Positions 35,417 through 44,724 of a stretch of 64,000 nt of DNA are shown here, piece after piece. Under the pieces are notes generated by a model that saw only the letters and a list, made by a program, of their open reading frames with translations, was not told the DNA's origin and made no database searches. Location of the stretch: positions 1 through 64,000 of the forward strand of contig JACMRL010000003.1 of NCBI GenBank assembly GCA_014376435.1, given 5' to 3'. The translations under genes and the position numbers were made by a program. Position 1 is the first letter of the stretch. The number at the start of each line of letters is the position of its first letter. The DNA is from Bdellovibrio sp. GTDB taxonomy: Bacteria; Bdellovibrionota; Bdellovibrionia; Bdellovibrionales; Bdellovibrionaceae.

Positions 35417-36268
35417 GTGGACAGTAAAAAGAAAAATATTTTTTTAGGTATTGGCGCAATTGCAGCTATGATCGCAATTTACTTTGTATATGAGTTTTTC
35501 ATGTACGTTGAAACTGATAATGCATACATCGAAGCGCATAGCGTATTAATCTCGGCAAAAGTTCCGGGATACATTAAAGAAATTTTTATTAACGACGGAC
35601 AAAAAGTTAAAAAAGGCGACATCTTAGTACAAATTGACGATCGTGATTACAAAGCGGCTTTTGAAGCTGCACAAAGTGAAGTTCTTTCTTTAGAAGCTCG
35701 CAAAAAAGATACGGAAAAGAATTTTTACCGACTACGTGAATTATTAGCAAAGTCTGTCGTTTCGCAGCAGCAATACGACGCGGCCAATGCAGCATACAAT
35801 GAAATGAAGGCTAAATACGATTCTGCAAAATCACGCGCGACCCAAGCAGAAATCAGTTTGGAATACACTCAGCTAAAAGCTCCGTCTGATGGCGTGATCG
35901 CCCGTAGCTCAGCCGAAATTGGCCAGCTTGCTAATCCAGGAACCGCATTGGTCGGATTCGTTAGTTCAAAACAACGATGGATTACCGCTAACTTTAAAGA
36001 GACCGAATTATCTGATATCAAAGTTGGTCGTAAAGTTGATATAAAAATCGATGCATTAAATGGCAAAAATTTTAGCGGCGAAGTTGAAAGCATCAGCTCG
36101 GCAACGGGCTCAACCTTTACATTATTACCACCAGATAATGCGACTGGAAATTTCACTAAAGTTGTTCAGCGTGTTCCAGTGAAAATTAAAATCAATAATT
36201 TATCTGAACAAGATAAAGATTCGATGCAAGCTGGTTTGTCTGCCGTAGTTAAAGTTCATCTTCACTAG
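35417..36268 (+). CDS. HlyD/EmrA-type membrane fusion protein
   Basis: 283 residues. One N-terminal membrane helix (IFLGIGAIAAMIAIYFVYEF) is followed by the biotinyl-lipoyl-like segment (AKVPGYIKEIFINDGQKVKK), a short coiled-coil hairpin (KKDTEKNFYRLRELLAKSVV), a lipoyl half (LKAPSDGVIARSSAEIGQLA) and a beta-barrel (RWITANFKETELSDIKVGRK). Typical of EmrA adaptors, which couple the MFS pump to the TolC duct. The start at 35417 is GTG, preceded by AAAAAGGAA. Confidence 0.92.
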   Translation: MDSKKKNIFLGIGAIAAMIAIYFVYEFFMYVETDNAYIEAHSVLISAKVPGYIKEIFINDGQKVKKGDILVQIDDRDYKAAFEAAQSEVLSLEARKKDTEKNFYRLRELLAKSVVSQQQYDAANAAYNEMKAKYDSAKSRATQAEISLEYTQLKAPSDGVIARSSAEIGQLANPGTALVGFVSSKQRWITANFKETELSDIKVGRKVDIKIDALNGKNFSGEVESISSATGSTFTLLPPDNATGNFTKVVQRVPVKIKINNLSEQDKDSMQAGLSAVVKVHLH

Positions 36269-36306
36269 ATTATTTTTCGGGCCGCAGAGCTGGCTTGGAG
36301 TTTCAC

Positions 36307-37869
36307 ATGAATCGTGATTCAAAATTAATTGTTTTCGTAGCGGTTTTAGCATCGCTTCTAGAAATTATTGATACATCTATCGTGAACGTGGCCTTGCCTA
36401 CAATGATGGGTAACTTAGGCGCCACGCTTGAAGACATTTCGTTAATCATCACGGGTTACGCAATCGCAAATGCCGTAATACTACCCGTTTCGGCGTGGCT
36501 GGGCGATCGCATCGGACGTAGAACGTACTTCTTAGGTTGTATTATTTTATTCACGATTACGTCGGTGGCCTGCGGGCTGGCGCCGAACTTAGCAACTTTA
36601 ACGGTATTTCGAATTCTGCAAGGTTTAGCGGGCGGTGCTTTATTGCCAACTTCGCAAACATTAATCTACGAACAGTTTCCAAAAGAAAAAGCCGGCATGG
36701 CCGGAGCCATCTTCGGGATGAGCGTGATGATTGGCCCAACTCTTGGCCCCGTTATGGGCGGATACTTGACTGATCACTTCGGTTGGAGATCAATCTTTAA
36801 TATTAATTTACCGTTAGGGCTTCTAGCGCTTTTTATCGGGATGATGGTTATTCATAATGCGAAGAAAAACCCAGAAGAAGAAGGAAAACCACGGCCAGCA
36901 CTCGATACAACGGGTATTGCATTGATGGTCGCCGGCATTGGTTGTCTACAATACGTTTTAGAGCGCGGTGAATCAGATGATTGGTTTTCTTCAAAAGCAA
37001 TTATCATTAATACAATCGTAGCCGTTATTTGTTTACCAACATTTGTATGGTGGGAAACTAAAGTAAAGAATCCGATCATCAATATTAAACTTTTTAAAGA
37101 TGCCGCCGTTCAAAATGGTGTCATGCTGATGAGCTTATTAGGTTTCTTTTTATACGGTATAGTTTTTTTGTTACCCGTTTTTTTAGGCCGAGCTTATCAC
37201 TACAATGCAACTCAAATCGGAACATTTTTTATTCCCGGTTCATTGATTACGATGGCCATGATGCCTTTTATTGGTAAGCAAATGCAGAAAGGTACAAATC
37301 CAAAAATATTAATTATTATTGGATTTGTGTGTATTGAGCTTTGTTTATTTATGATGACTAGATTTTCTCCGCTTTCTCCGAAAGATGAAATCTTACGTAT
37401 GCTTTATATGCGCGGCTTTGCCTTAGCATTTTTATTCGTACCGATTAACTCGTCAATTCTTAGTCAGTACTCAGGAATTAATTTAGGACAAGTAGCTGGC
37501 CTGATGAATCTATTTCGTCAATTAGGTGGAAGCGCCGGAATTGCTTTAGTAGCAACCTTACTAAATACAAAAAGCCATCAGAACTATGCCGATCTAACAA
37601 ATCGGATAAGTTCTTTAAATCCACAGGCACAAGGCTTTGTAAACGGTACGACTCAAGCGATGAAAACAAAAATGGTTTCGGATGTAGGAATCAATATTAA
37701 TTCCTCAGCAGCAATTAAAGTGATGTATATGAAAGTGCAAAACCAGGTCTTTATGATGACGTTCTTGCAGCTGATTTATATTATGATGGGGATTATGCTT
37801 CTTGTGGTGTATCCATTGTATCGATTAAAACTTAAAAAAGGCCCTGTTAAAGTTGTTGATGCCCATTAA
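36307..37869 (+). CDS. DHA2-family MFS drug exporter (EmrB-like)
   Basis: About 520 residues with 14 predicted helices. Motif A-like GDRIGRRTYFLGCIILF and motif C MSVMIGPTLGPVMGGYLTDH are clear, and the start has the DHA2 pattern LEIIDTSIVNVALPTMMGNL. ATG 36307 has GGAG six bases upstream; a TTG at 36295 is possible but not needed. It pumps hydrophobic drugs through the TolC duct with the EmrA-like adaptor. Its stop overlaps the convergent DTW gene. Confidence 0.93.
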   Translation: MNRDSKLIVFVAVLASLLEIIDTSIVNVALPTMMGNLGATLEDISLIITGYAIANAVILPVSAWLGDRIGRRTYFLGCIILFTITSVACGLAPNLATLTVFRILQGLAGGALLPTSQTLIYEQFPKEKAGMAGAIFGMSVMIGPTLGPVMGGYLTDHFGWRSIFNINLPLGLLALFIGMMVIHNAKKNPEEEGKPRPALDTTGIALMVAGIGCLQYVLERGESDDWFSSKAIIINTIVAVICLPTFVWWETKVKNPIINIKLFKDAAVQNGVMLMSLLGFFLYGIVFLLPVFLGRAYHYNATQIGTFFIPGSLITMAMMPFIGKQMQKGTNPKILIIIGFVCIELCLFMMTRFSPLSPKDEILRMLYMRGFALAFLFVPINSSILSQYSGINLGQVAGLMNLFRQLGGSAGIALVATLLNTKSHQNYADLTNRISSLNPQAQGFVNGTTQAMKTKMVSDVGININSSAAIKVMYMKVQNQVFMMTFLQLIYIMMGIMLLVVYPLYRLKLKKGPVKVVDAH

Positions 37870-38555
37870 GCGAATTTTTTAACGAACTCTAATTGTCTTT
37901 CAACCATATAATCAAAAGCATTTAAAAGCCGGTCGTGTTCACGACTGGCGGTTTCAAATCCGCAGTAGCTACCCATCAGCTCAATCGTTTCATGAATCGC
38001 TTCGATCGTTGAAACGCAGTGGGCTGCTGGCTGTTTGCGTACGCGAAAGTTAGACGGCGCTGACGGAGAAAAACAAATGCGTGGCAAGTTTTGCAAGTTT
38101 ACACTTTGACGAACTGTTTTTCGAGCCGTAGCCCAAGTTCCATCGATTACAAATACCGTAATTTTTTTATCTTTAGAAAAAATCTCTACTTTATTCTGAT
38201 CGTCTATATTACTGATGTTGGTTGAACGCATTCCGGGATATAAAATCATCGAATGATTATTTGGATCAGCTAAAATCTTGTTCACTTTTTCATCCAGAGA
38301 ATAGTCTTGGCCTTTAATTAAATGCGAACCTTGTAAAACTAAGTGCGACATTCTTCCCGAGGCAATTCGACGAAAGTACTCAATCGGATGAATTAAAATC
38401 ACAAATTGAATCTTCGGATCAAAAGTTTGAATCGCTTCGCAGTAACAACTGAACTCGGGGCTATTACAAGTTGTGCAGATTTTACGGTAAACCGGTTTTG
38501 CCTGCTGCAACTTTTGTTTATTTTCTAAGTAGTCTTGTAAATTGTATTTTTTCAT
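37866..38555 (-). CDS. DTW-domain tRNA-uridine aminocarboxypropyltransferase
   Basis: 229 residues. The N-terminal Cys cluster (ICTTCNSPEFSCYC) and the DTW core (VFVIDGTWATARKTVRQSVN, with FRVRKQPAAHCVSTIEAIHE) fit the TapT/TuaA family, which forms acp3U in tRNA. LIHPIEYFRRIASGRMSH precedes. The gene is monocistronic, divergent from the GreA/B-like gene and overlaps the efflux gene by four bases at the stops. Confidence 0.88.
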   Translation of the reverse strand: MKKYNLQDYLENKQKLQQAKPVYRKICTTCNSPEFSCYCEAIQTFDPKIQFVILIHPIEYFRRIASGRMSHLVLQGSHLIKGQDYSLDEKVNKILADPNNHSMILYPGMRSTNISNIDDQNKVEIFSKDKKITVFVIDGTWATARKTVRQSVNLQNLPRICFSPSAPSNFRVRKQPAAHCVSTIEAIHETIELMGSYCGFETASREHDRLLNAFDYMVERQLEFVKKFA

Positions 38556-38643
38556 ACAGCCGGATCAGTTTATATGGTTAAAATAATTTTGGTGAGACTT
38601 CCGAAACAGAAACTAGACTTCGAGATTCAAAATTTGAGGATTT

Positions 38644-39123
38644 GTGGATAAGAAAAAGCTTTTTGAACACTTTAAAACTCAAATTTCGCTAGAATTAGCG
38701 GCGATCACGGAAGCAGCCAAAAACACTTACGATATTGCCACCCACGAAGAAAATAAGGCCGAAAACAAATACGATACTCGCGGACTTGAAGCTTCCTATC
38801 TAGCGGGTGCCCAAGCTATTCGCGTTTCTGAAATGAAAGATGTTCTAATCGTTTTTAAAAACTTCAAAATTAAAGATTTTACAGAGCACCAAACGATAGC
38901 CAATACCGCATTAGTTGAAGTGAACCTAAACGACAAAACAAGCTTCGTGCTAATTATGCCCAAAGGCGGTGGCCAAACCACGCAGTTTGAAGGCCAATCC
39001 ATCCAAGTTATCACCCCCGAAAGCCCTTTAGGGCGCATGCTCATTGGTAAAAGCGTCGGAGACCTAGTCACTTTCGTGGCCGGCGAGAAAACCCGCGAGT
39101 ATGAAATAATCTCTTTGTCATAG
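38644..39123 (+). CDS. GreA/GreB-family-like protein
   Basis: 159 residues from a GTG start at 38644 with GAGG six bases upstream. The C-terminal half has the Gre FKBP-like ending ITPESPLGRMLIGKSVGDLVTF (here given in part: SPLGRMLIGKSVGDLVTF). The N-terminal helical hairpin (EHFKTQISLELAAITEAAK, EENKAENKYDTRGLEASYLA) is short and lacks the acidic tip loop of GreA. It may therefore bind RNA polymerase without stimulating transcript cleavage, as known for Gre homologues with altered tips. Function inferred from fold only. Confidence 0.8.
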   Translation: MDKKKLFEHFKTQISLELAAITEAAKNTYDIATHEENKAENKYDTRGLEASYLAGAQAIRVSEMKDVLIVFKNFKIKDFTEHQTIANTALVEVNLNDKTSFVLIMPKGGGQTTQFEGQSIQVITPESPLGRMLIGKSVGDLVTFVAGEKTREYEIISLS

Positions 39124-39184
39124 CGCTAACCTTGATATTTTAACTCATTCACAGTAACAATGAGCCTCTTTTCGAGGATGTAAT

Positions 39185-40780
39185 ATGATCAGCACAAGCA
39201 ATGTTAGTTTACGTTTTGGTGGCCGCAAACTTTTCGAAGAAGTGAATGTTAAATTCACTCCGGGCAACTGCTACGGCCTCATCGGTGCGAACGGCGCAGG
39301 CAAATCAACTTTCCTAAAAATCTTAGCCAAAGAGATCGAGCCAAACACCGGCGAGATCATTATGAACGCCAGCCAACGTTTATCAGTTTTAAAACAAGAT
39401 CACTTCGCATTTGATAATGTGTCCGTTTTGAAAACCGTAATGATGGGTAACGAAAAGTTATTTAAAATTATGGAAGAAAAAGAAGCTTTGTACGCCAACC
39501 CGAATTTTTCTGATGCAGATGGCGAGCGAGCTTCTGAATTAGAAATGACTTTTGCAGAACTTAACGGCTGGGAAGCAGAAGCCGAGGCTGGAACAATGCT
39601 AGCGGCCTTAAGCATTGGCGAAGAATTACATAATAAATTAATGAGCGAGTTAACTGGCGGAGAAAAAATAAAAATACTTCTAGCCCAGGCCTTGTTCGGT
39701 CAACCCGATGTTCTATTACTAGATGAGCCAACGAATCACTTAGATATCTACGCGATTCAATGGTTAGAAGAATTTCTTGCGAACTTTAAAAATACAGTGA
39801 TCGTTGTATCGCATGATCGTTATTTCTTAAATCGCGTTTGTACACACATTGCCGATATCGATTTCGGCAAGGTAACAACTTTTAGTGGTAACTATGATTT
39901 CTGGTTACAAGCCAGTGAGTTAAATCAGCGTTTGTTATCTGATCAAAATAAAAAAAGTGCTGATAAAGCCGAAGATCTAAAAGCATTCATCCAGCGCTTC
40001 AGTGCGAATGCTTCAAAATCAAAACAAGCCTCGTCTCGTGCTAAACAATTAGAAAAAATCACATTCAACGAAATGCCGCTTTCGTCTCGTAAAAAACCTT
40101 TCATCGGTTTTGAATCGATTCGTGAAGCTGGGCAAGATATCTTAACGGTTAAGAATTTAACGAAAACAATCAACGGCGAGGTGATTTTAAAAGATATTAA
40201 CTTCAGCCTTAAAAACGGCGATAAAGTAGTTCTGTTGGGCCGCAGCGACCAAGCAAAAACCGTATTAATGGATATACTGTCTGGCGAAATAAATGCCGAT
40301 TCAGGAACATACCAATGGGGTATTACGACGATTCAAAGTTATATGCCTTCTGATAACAGCAAATACTTTAACTCAGACCCAATGTCTTTAGTCGATTGGT
40401 TACGCCAGTACTCTGAGAAAAAAGAAGAAACATTTATCCGTGGCTTCTTAGGTAAAATGTTATTCGGCGGCAATGAAGCCTTAAAAATGTCGAACGTATT
40501 GTCCGGCGGAGAAAAAGTGCGCTGCATGCTTTCAAAAATGATGTTATCTGGCGCCAATGTATTATTACTTGACGGGCCAACTTCGCATTTAGACTTAGAA
40601 AGCATCACGGCCGTGAATGAGGGTATCAAACGCTTCAAGGGCACGGTTATCTTCACATCACACGATCACGAGTTCGTGCAAACCGTTGCTAATCGTATTA
40701 TTGAAATTGACGAAACGATCGTTGATGACCGTTATTCAACTTATGACGAATACATCGAATCCAAAAAGCCTAAGCACTAA
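39185..40780 (+). CDS. ABC-F family ATPase (YbiT/YkpA-like)
   Basis: 531 residues with two nucleotide-binding domains and no membrane domain. NBD1 has an intact Walker A GANGAGKST, signature LTGGEKIKILLAQALFG and Walker B VLLLDEPTNHLD. NBD2 has GRSDQAKTV in place of Walker A (first Gly retained, GKS replaced by AKT), signature LSGGEKVRCMLSKMML, and LLLDGPTSHLDLES, where the catalytic Glu of Walker B is Gly. The length equals that of YbiT. Such proteins act on ribosomes as translation factors. GAGG precedes the ATG. Confidence 0.9.
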   Translation: MISTSNVSLRFGGRKLFEEVNVKFTPGNCYGLIGANGAGKSTFLKILAKEIEPNTGEIIMNASQRLSVLKQDHFAFDNVSVLKTVMMGNEKLFKIMEEKEALYANPNFSDADGERASELEMTFAELNGWEAEAEAGTMLAALSIGEELHNKLMSELTGGEKIKILLAQALFGQPDVLLLDEPTNHLDIYAIQWLEEFLANFKNTVIVVSHDRYFLNRVCTHIADIDFGKVTTFSGNYDFWLQASELNQRLLSDQNKKSADKAEDLKAFIQRFSANASKSKQASSRAKQLEKITFNEMPLSSRKKPFIGFESIREAGQDILTVKNLTKTINGEVILKDINFSLKNGDKVVLLGRSDQAKTVLMDILSGEINADSGTYQWGITTIQSYMPSDNSKYFNSDPMSLVDWLRQYSEKKEETFIRGFLGKMLFGGNEALKMSNVLSGGEKVRCMLSKMMLSGANVLLLDGPTSHLDLESITAVNEGIKRFKGTVIFTSHDHEFVQTVANRIIEIDETIVDDRYSTYDEYIESKKPKH

Positions 40781-40967
40781 CGTAATCAGCAATGTCATTC
40801 AAAGCTTGTTTCCAGTGAGCACGCATCTGATTTTTCAATCGCACATCTTTTAATTTCTCTTGCTGAATGATTACCATATATTTTTTATTATCACGGCTAT
40901 GCACTAAAAACTGAATCACCGTGGCTTTATTTAATAAAGTTGTTTTCTCTTTAGCTAGGTTGGCCAT
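40770..40967 (-). CDS. Small hypothetical protein translationally coupled to the bicupin gene
   Basis: 65 residues (ends HWKQALNDIADYVSA), with a core FLVHSRDNKKYMVIIQQEKL that may form a small beta sheet. The ATG at 40967 overlaps the end of the upstream cupin gene by 17 bases, which supports translational coupling. It overlaps the convergent ABC-F gene by 11 bases. No family is recognised. Confidence 0.55.
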   Translation of the reverse strand: MANLAKEKTTLLNKATVIQFLVHSRDNKKYMVIIQQEKLKDVRLKNQMRAHWKQALNDIADYVSA

Positions 40968-41925
40968 TATGGTTTCCGAAGTTAGTTACACGAGGCCGAT
41001 TTTCCCAGAAAAAATTTTCTTTTACGACTTCTAAATTTCTATGCGGATGCAAAGGATAGTAAACTTGATCTTTACCACCATCATCGCACTCGCCGATTCC
41101 TAAATAGTGCACGTCTTCGTCTGTATTATTTAAAACTGTATGCGCGATGTTGCTGCCCGGCGGAAAGAAAACTCCATCGCCTGGTTTTAAATCGAAAATA
41201 AAACCATTCAGCCAAACTTGTGGATGACCTTTAAGAATCAATACAAACTCTTCTTCATCTTTATGAGCATGCGGCCAAGATGAACGACTTTTAGGAGATA
41301 AAATCTCGCTCCAAACCGCGACTACTTTTAAACCGACATGATCAGTTATACGTATGCCCTGAGTGAAAGTTTCTTTGTCTCCGGGATAAGAATAACTACC
41401 ACGCTTTAAATCATGAATAGATTTTATAAATGGAATTTCTATTAAACTACGTTGGTGATTTAAATTACCCACCACTCCATCGTGCGGCCCTAATTCTTGT
41501 GCGGGCGCATCCGACCACCAAAAATCTTTAAGCTCAGCCTTCATTTCCGGATTGATTGGAAAAATACATTTATTATCTGTTTTTGTTTTGTCTCCCAGAA
41601 CGGCAAACTCAACATCTTCTTTCGTATTATTGATAAATGCATGTGCGATCCCCGTTCCGGCAGGAAAACCAACTGCGTAACCTTCATGTAGTTGATAAAT
41701 ATAGCCATTAATCCAAACATGCGGATCACCTTTGATAACAAATAAAAATTCTTCTTCTGTATTTTCCGCGTGTGGAGATGATGATTTTTGACCTGGCTTC
41801 AAGGTCATCCAATGAACCGCAAACTTTGAAACATTTAAAGCACGGCCCAAATCAGAATTGATTCGACCTTCTTCTGGTTTTGTAATTTCTGATTTATTTT
41901 TGATGAGAGATTTATAGTCGGTCAT
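40951..41925 (-). CDS. Two-domain cupin (bicupin) protein
   Basis: About 324 residues from ATG 41925; an ATG at 41964 is hydrophobic and non-conserved. Each half carries a cupin metal site: HAENTEEEFLFVIKG with GYAVGFPAGTGIAHAFINNT, and HAHKDEEEFVLILKG with GDGVFFPPGSNIAHTVLNNT. His/Glu ligands are present in both. A metal-dependent dioxygenase or isomerase, or a sugar-binding role, is possible; the substrate is not known. It is paired with a 65-codon gene downstream. Confidence 0.85.
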   Translation of the reverse strand: MTDYKSLIKNKSEITKPEEGRINSDLGRALNVSKFAVHWMTLKPGQKSSSPHAENTEEEFLFVIKGDPHVWINGYIYQLHEGYAVGFPAGTGIAHAFINNTKEDVEFAVLGDKTKTDNKCIFPINPEMKAELKDFWWSDAPAQELGPHDGVVGNLNHQRSLIEIPFIKSIHDLKRGSYSYPGDKETFTQGIRITDHVGLKVVAVWSEILSPKSRSSWPHAHKDEEEFVLILKGHPQVWLNGFIFDLKPGDGVFFPPGSNIAHTVLNNTDEDVHYLGIGECDDGGKDQVYYPLHPHRNLEVVKENFFWENRPRVTNFGNHNGQPS

Positions 41926-41961
41926 AAACAGACCATAACAAAAAAGTTCGAGGTGCAGAAA

Positions 41962-41991
41962 CAAAAAAACCGACTCTTTCGAATCGGTTTT
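41962..41991 (-). terminator. Rho-independent terminator of the RRM gene
   Basis: On the minus strand AAAACCGA-N10-TCGGTTTT followed by a T-run. Lies about 60 bases past the stop codon of the RRM gene. Confidence 0.75.
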
Positions 41992-42052
41992 CCGTTTTAA
42001 ATTTATAATTTAGATTTTAAATTTAAAGAGCTTAGCTTACGCCAGCCCGTAA

Positions 42053-42379
42053 CTAATAACGGTTACGTCCGCCGCCGCCACCGCCGCCACCGCCGCCGAA
42101 ACCACCGCCACGTGAATTGTTATCACGAGGAGCCATTGGTTTTGCTTCGTTAACAGTCATAGCGCGTCCACCAAAGTCTGCGCCATTGTATTTGCTGATT
42201 GCTGTTTGTGCTTCTGAATCAGAAGACATTTCAACAAAGGCAAAACCTTTGCTGCGTCCTGTTTCACGATCAGTGATGATCTTAACAGAATCAACAGTTC
42301 CGCATGCTGCGAATGTTTCGTTTAAGTTCTCTTCAGTTGCAGAGAATGGCAAATTGCCAACATATAACTTCTTACCCAT
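42053..42379 (-). CDS. RRM RNA-binding protein with glycine-rich tail
   Basis: 108 residues. One RRM domain (1-80) has RNP2 LYVGNLPF and RNP1 KGFAFVEM, with aromatic residues in place to stack RNA bases. A tail with a GGGFGGGGGGGGGG run ends in RNRY. This resembles cyanobacterial-type Rbp proteins and plant glycine-rich proteins, many of them cold-induced. AGGAGG precedes the ATG. The leader upstream is long (over 80 bases), consistent with post-transcriptional control, but no known element is identified. Confidence 0.93.
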   Translation of the reverse strand: MGKKLYVGNLPFSATEENLNETFAACGTVDSVKIITDRETGRSKGFAFVEMSSDSEAQTAISKYNGADFGGRAMTVNEAKPMAPRDNNSRGGGFGGGGGGGGGGRNRY

Positions 42380-42759
42380 AAATACCTCCTAAAGGCTGTG
42401 GGAGCCGCTTCGGAGGACCAGGCGAAATGCCAAAAGACTCGAAACTAGCGATTACACTTACAAAAAGGAGTCTATAGTAAGCCTTGGCAGATTGGTAGGT
42501 TATTTTTAGTGAAGGCTGTTGGTAGGGTAATTAATCCTCAGACTTCGTTTAAAGCGCATTCAATGCTTATAACGTCTGACTCAAGACCAGGTACCAAGGC
42601 CAGCTACTCCTTTGGCATTAAATTTTGCAAATAAATCGATCTATTGAAAACGGCTTGCCGTCGGAAAAAGCAGAAGTACCCAAACCCACGAAGTAGAAAA
42701 TGCTACCTTGTAGATAAATTAACGTTAACCTACGAAAACGAAATTCACCAGAGGTTACC
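42380..42759. other. Intergenic region between RRM and Gcr-like genes
   Basis: 380 bases between divergent starts. TGGTAGG occurs at 42493-42499 and 42520-42526, echoing the CCTACCA boxes near 4.5 kb on the other strand. The part next to the RRM gene has GGCTCCC/GGGAGCC-type pairing potential. Nothing else is recognised. Confidence 0.4.
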
Positions 42760-44724
42760 TTGGATATTTTAAGCTCTTTATTGTCAGGCAAAACGGCTAA
42801 GCAAAATGACTTCAAAAAAGTTCTTTGGCTTTTAAGTGTAATGAAGTGGCTGCAGCGCCCTCGCAATGCAGAGGAAAAAGATTCTAAAAAAGAAACCGTC
42901 TATACAGTTCGCATAAAATACCTATTATTGATCTTAGATAAAAATCCGGAATGGAAAAATAATTTCATTGAAACGATCAGCGGAGTTTTATTTAAAATAT
43001 CTTCGATTTCGCAGTTCTCGACGGTGGGCCTTTCAAATTCATCTAGTTTTGTGCAAGATTTTATTTATCGTCTGCAAGAGAAGGTTTTACCAAAAACTCC
43101 GCTGACGGAAGATCTTTCAACCTTAGTGCACGAAATATTTCCGCACGAAGATGAAAGCGAATTTATCGATTTTATTGAAGAGTCCGTTTTAATCGATCTG
43201 GTTAATTTATTTCAAAATGAAATTGCCCTGCATAACCGCTTAACTACCGATATTTTATCGGCTAGCTATGTTTTAAGCGTGCAAGTTTTAAGTACGGTTT
43301 TTTCTGTGCAGAATGAATTGAATGATTTTAGTGTTAAACCAGAAAACTTACCTGAATTTCAAATCGAAGGAATTTTACGTAGACATCAAGAGACCTTAGA
43401 TTTCAATATTCCACTTAGTATTTTAAGCCAAATTGATTTAGCTGAAAAAAATATTGATCAACTTCACGAAAGCATGAAAAGTCGTGGCGTGAAGATTGAA
43501 TTAGTTTATATGTTTGAAAATCAAAAGCGTAAGTTACGTCGCCTACGTATTCTACTAAGCTTTCTAACTCCAAGCGCTTCTAATGCAGTGGTGATACGCT
43601 ATTTTATTTCTAATTTAGTTTTAGACGTTTACCACCAAAAAAGTTTGCGTTCTTTTTTAACAGAAAACTTAGCTCTGTTAACTGAAAGAATTGTGCAAGC
43701 TAACTCGCACTTAGGCGAACATTATGTGACTTTTACTTGGTCTGAGTTTCGTAAAATGTTTCGCTCGGCCGTGGGTGGTGGGGCAATTACCGTTTTGACG
43801 GTATTTATAAAAACTTTTACGACCAAAGTTCACTTTACCGGATTTATCAAGGGCTTTACCGATAGCTTAAATTACTCGGGAAGTTTTTTAATTATTCAAA
43901 TTCTGGGTGGGACACTCGCGACGAAGCAGCCATCAGCGACGGCACCCTATATTGCGTCTGCCTTAACAAAATCTATAGTCGAAGCTAGAAAATCGATTGT
44001 GGCATTGCTTAGAACACAGTTTATTGCCGTACTAGGAAATTTAAGTTCGGTTTTTCCAATTTGTTTTATCATTTCACTACTTGCATTTAAATCGGGGCAT
44101 TCGATTTTAACCGATGAAGAAGTTATGACGACTTTTTTTTCGACTAACATACTTGGTCCATCGGCTTTATTTGCAGTATTCACTGGATGTTTATTGTTTA
44201 GCGCCAGCTTAATTGCTGGATGGTTTGAAAACTGGGTCATTACCACGCGCTTAAGTAACCGAATGATGAATAGTGAGTTTCTTCATAAGCGCCTTGGCGA
44301 AAAACGCACTCATTCATTTGCTAATTTTGTTGGAGATAATTCAAATTCATTAGCAGCCAATATTTCTTTGGGTTTTTTGCTGGGGTTATTGCCACAGATA
44401 ATTAAGTTCTTTGGAATTCCGCTTGAAGTTCGTCACATTACTTTAGCGACAGGTTCATTTGCGACATCACTTCCTCAGGCTTTAGAATTGGGCGTAAGCG
44501 CTTGGGATTTAGTTAATTCGGTCGCCGGAATTTTAGTGATCGGTCTGATTAATATTAGCGTTAGCTTTTCGCTAGCCTTTTTAGTCGCTTCAGCCTCTTC
44601 TAAAGTTCGCTTTTCTTCTTTTATGAAATTATTAAAATGGGGCTTATATTTAATTGTGACCCGCCCGTGGCTTTTATTAGTTCCCGAAAAAGAAACGGTT
44701 CCAGCAGAGCCGAAAAATCATTAA
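42760..44724 (+). CDS. Gcr-type membrane protein ('site-specific recombinase' family)
   Basis: 654 residues from a TTG start at 42760 with AGAGG five bases upstream. The N-terminal 340 residues are helical and soluble. The C-terminal half carries several membrane segments, including VGGGAITVLTVFIKTF, NYSGSFLIIQILGGTLATKQ, FAVFTGCLLFSASLIAGWF and LVNSVAGILVIGLINISVSF. It matches the SpecificRecomb family (PF10136), named after a Neisseria locus. The membrane topology argues against a DNA recombinase, so the family name should be treated with caution. Function unknown. Confidence 0.82.
   Translation: MDILSSLLSGKTAKQNDFKKVLWLLSVMKWLQRPRNAEEKDSKKETVYTVRIKYLLLILDKNPEWKNNFIETISGVLFKISSISQFSTVGLSNSSSFVQDFIYRLQEKVLPKTPLTEDLSTLVHEIFPHEDESEFIDFIEESVLIDLVNLFQNEIALHNRLTTDILSASYVLSVQVLSTVFSVQNELNDFSVKPENLPEFQIEGILRRHQETLDFNIPLSILSQIDLAEKNIDQLHESMKSRGVKIELVYMFENQKRKLRRLRILLSFLTPSASNAVVIRYFISNLVLDVYHQKSLRSFLTENLALLTERIVQANSHLGEHYVTFTWSEFRKMFRSAVGGGAITVLTVFIKTFTTKVHFTGFIKGFTDSLNYSGSFLIIQILGGTLATKQPSATAPYIASALTKSIVEARKSIVALLRTQFIAVLGNLSSVFPICFIISLLAFKSGHSILTDEEVMTTFFSTNILGPSALFAVFTGCLLFSASLIAGWFENWVITTRLSNRMMNSEFLHKRLGEKRTHSFANFVGDNSNSLAANISLGFLLGLLPQIIKFFGIPLEVRHITLATGSFATSLPQALELGVSAWDLVNSVAGILVIGLINISVSFSLAFLVASASSKVRFSSFMKLLKWGLYLIVTRPWLLLVPEKETVPAEPKNH

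Noticed and set aside
42053-42120. Tandem GCC/GGC repeats considered as a microsatellite or CRISPR-like repeat
   Set aside because: They encode the glycine-rich tail of the RRM protein; there is no spacer structure.
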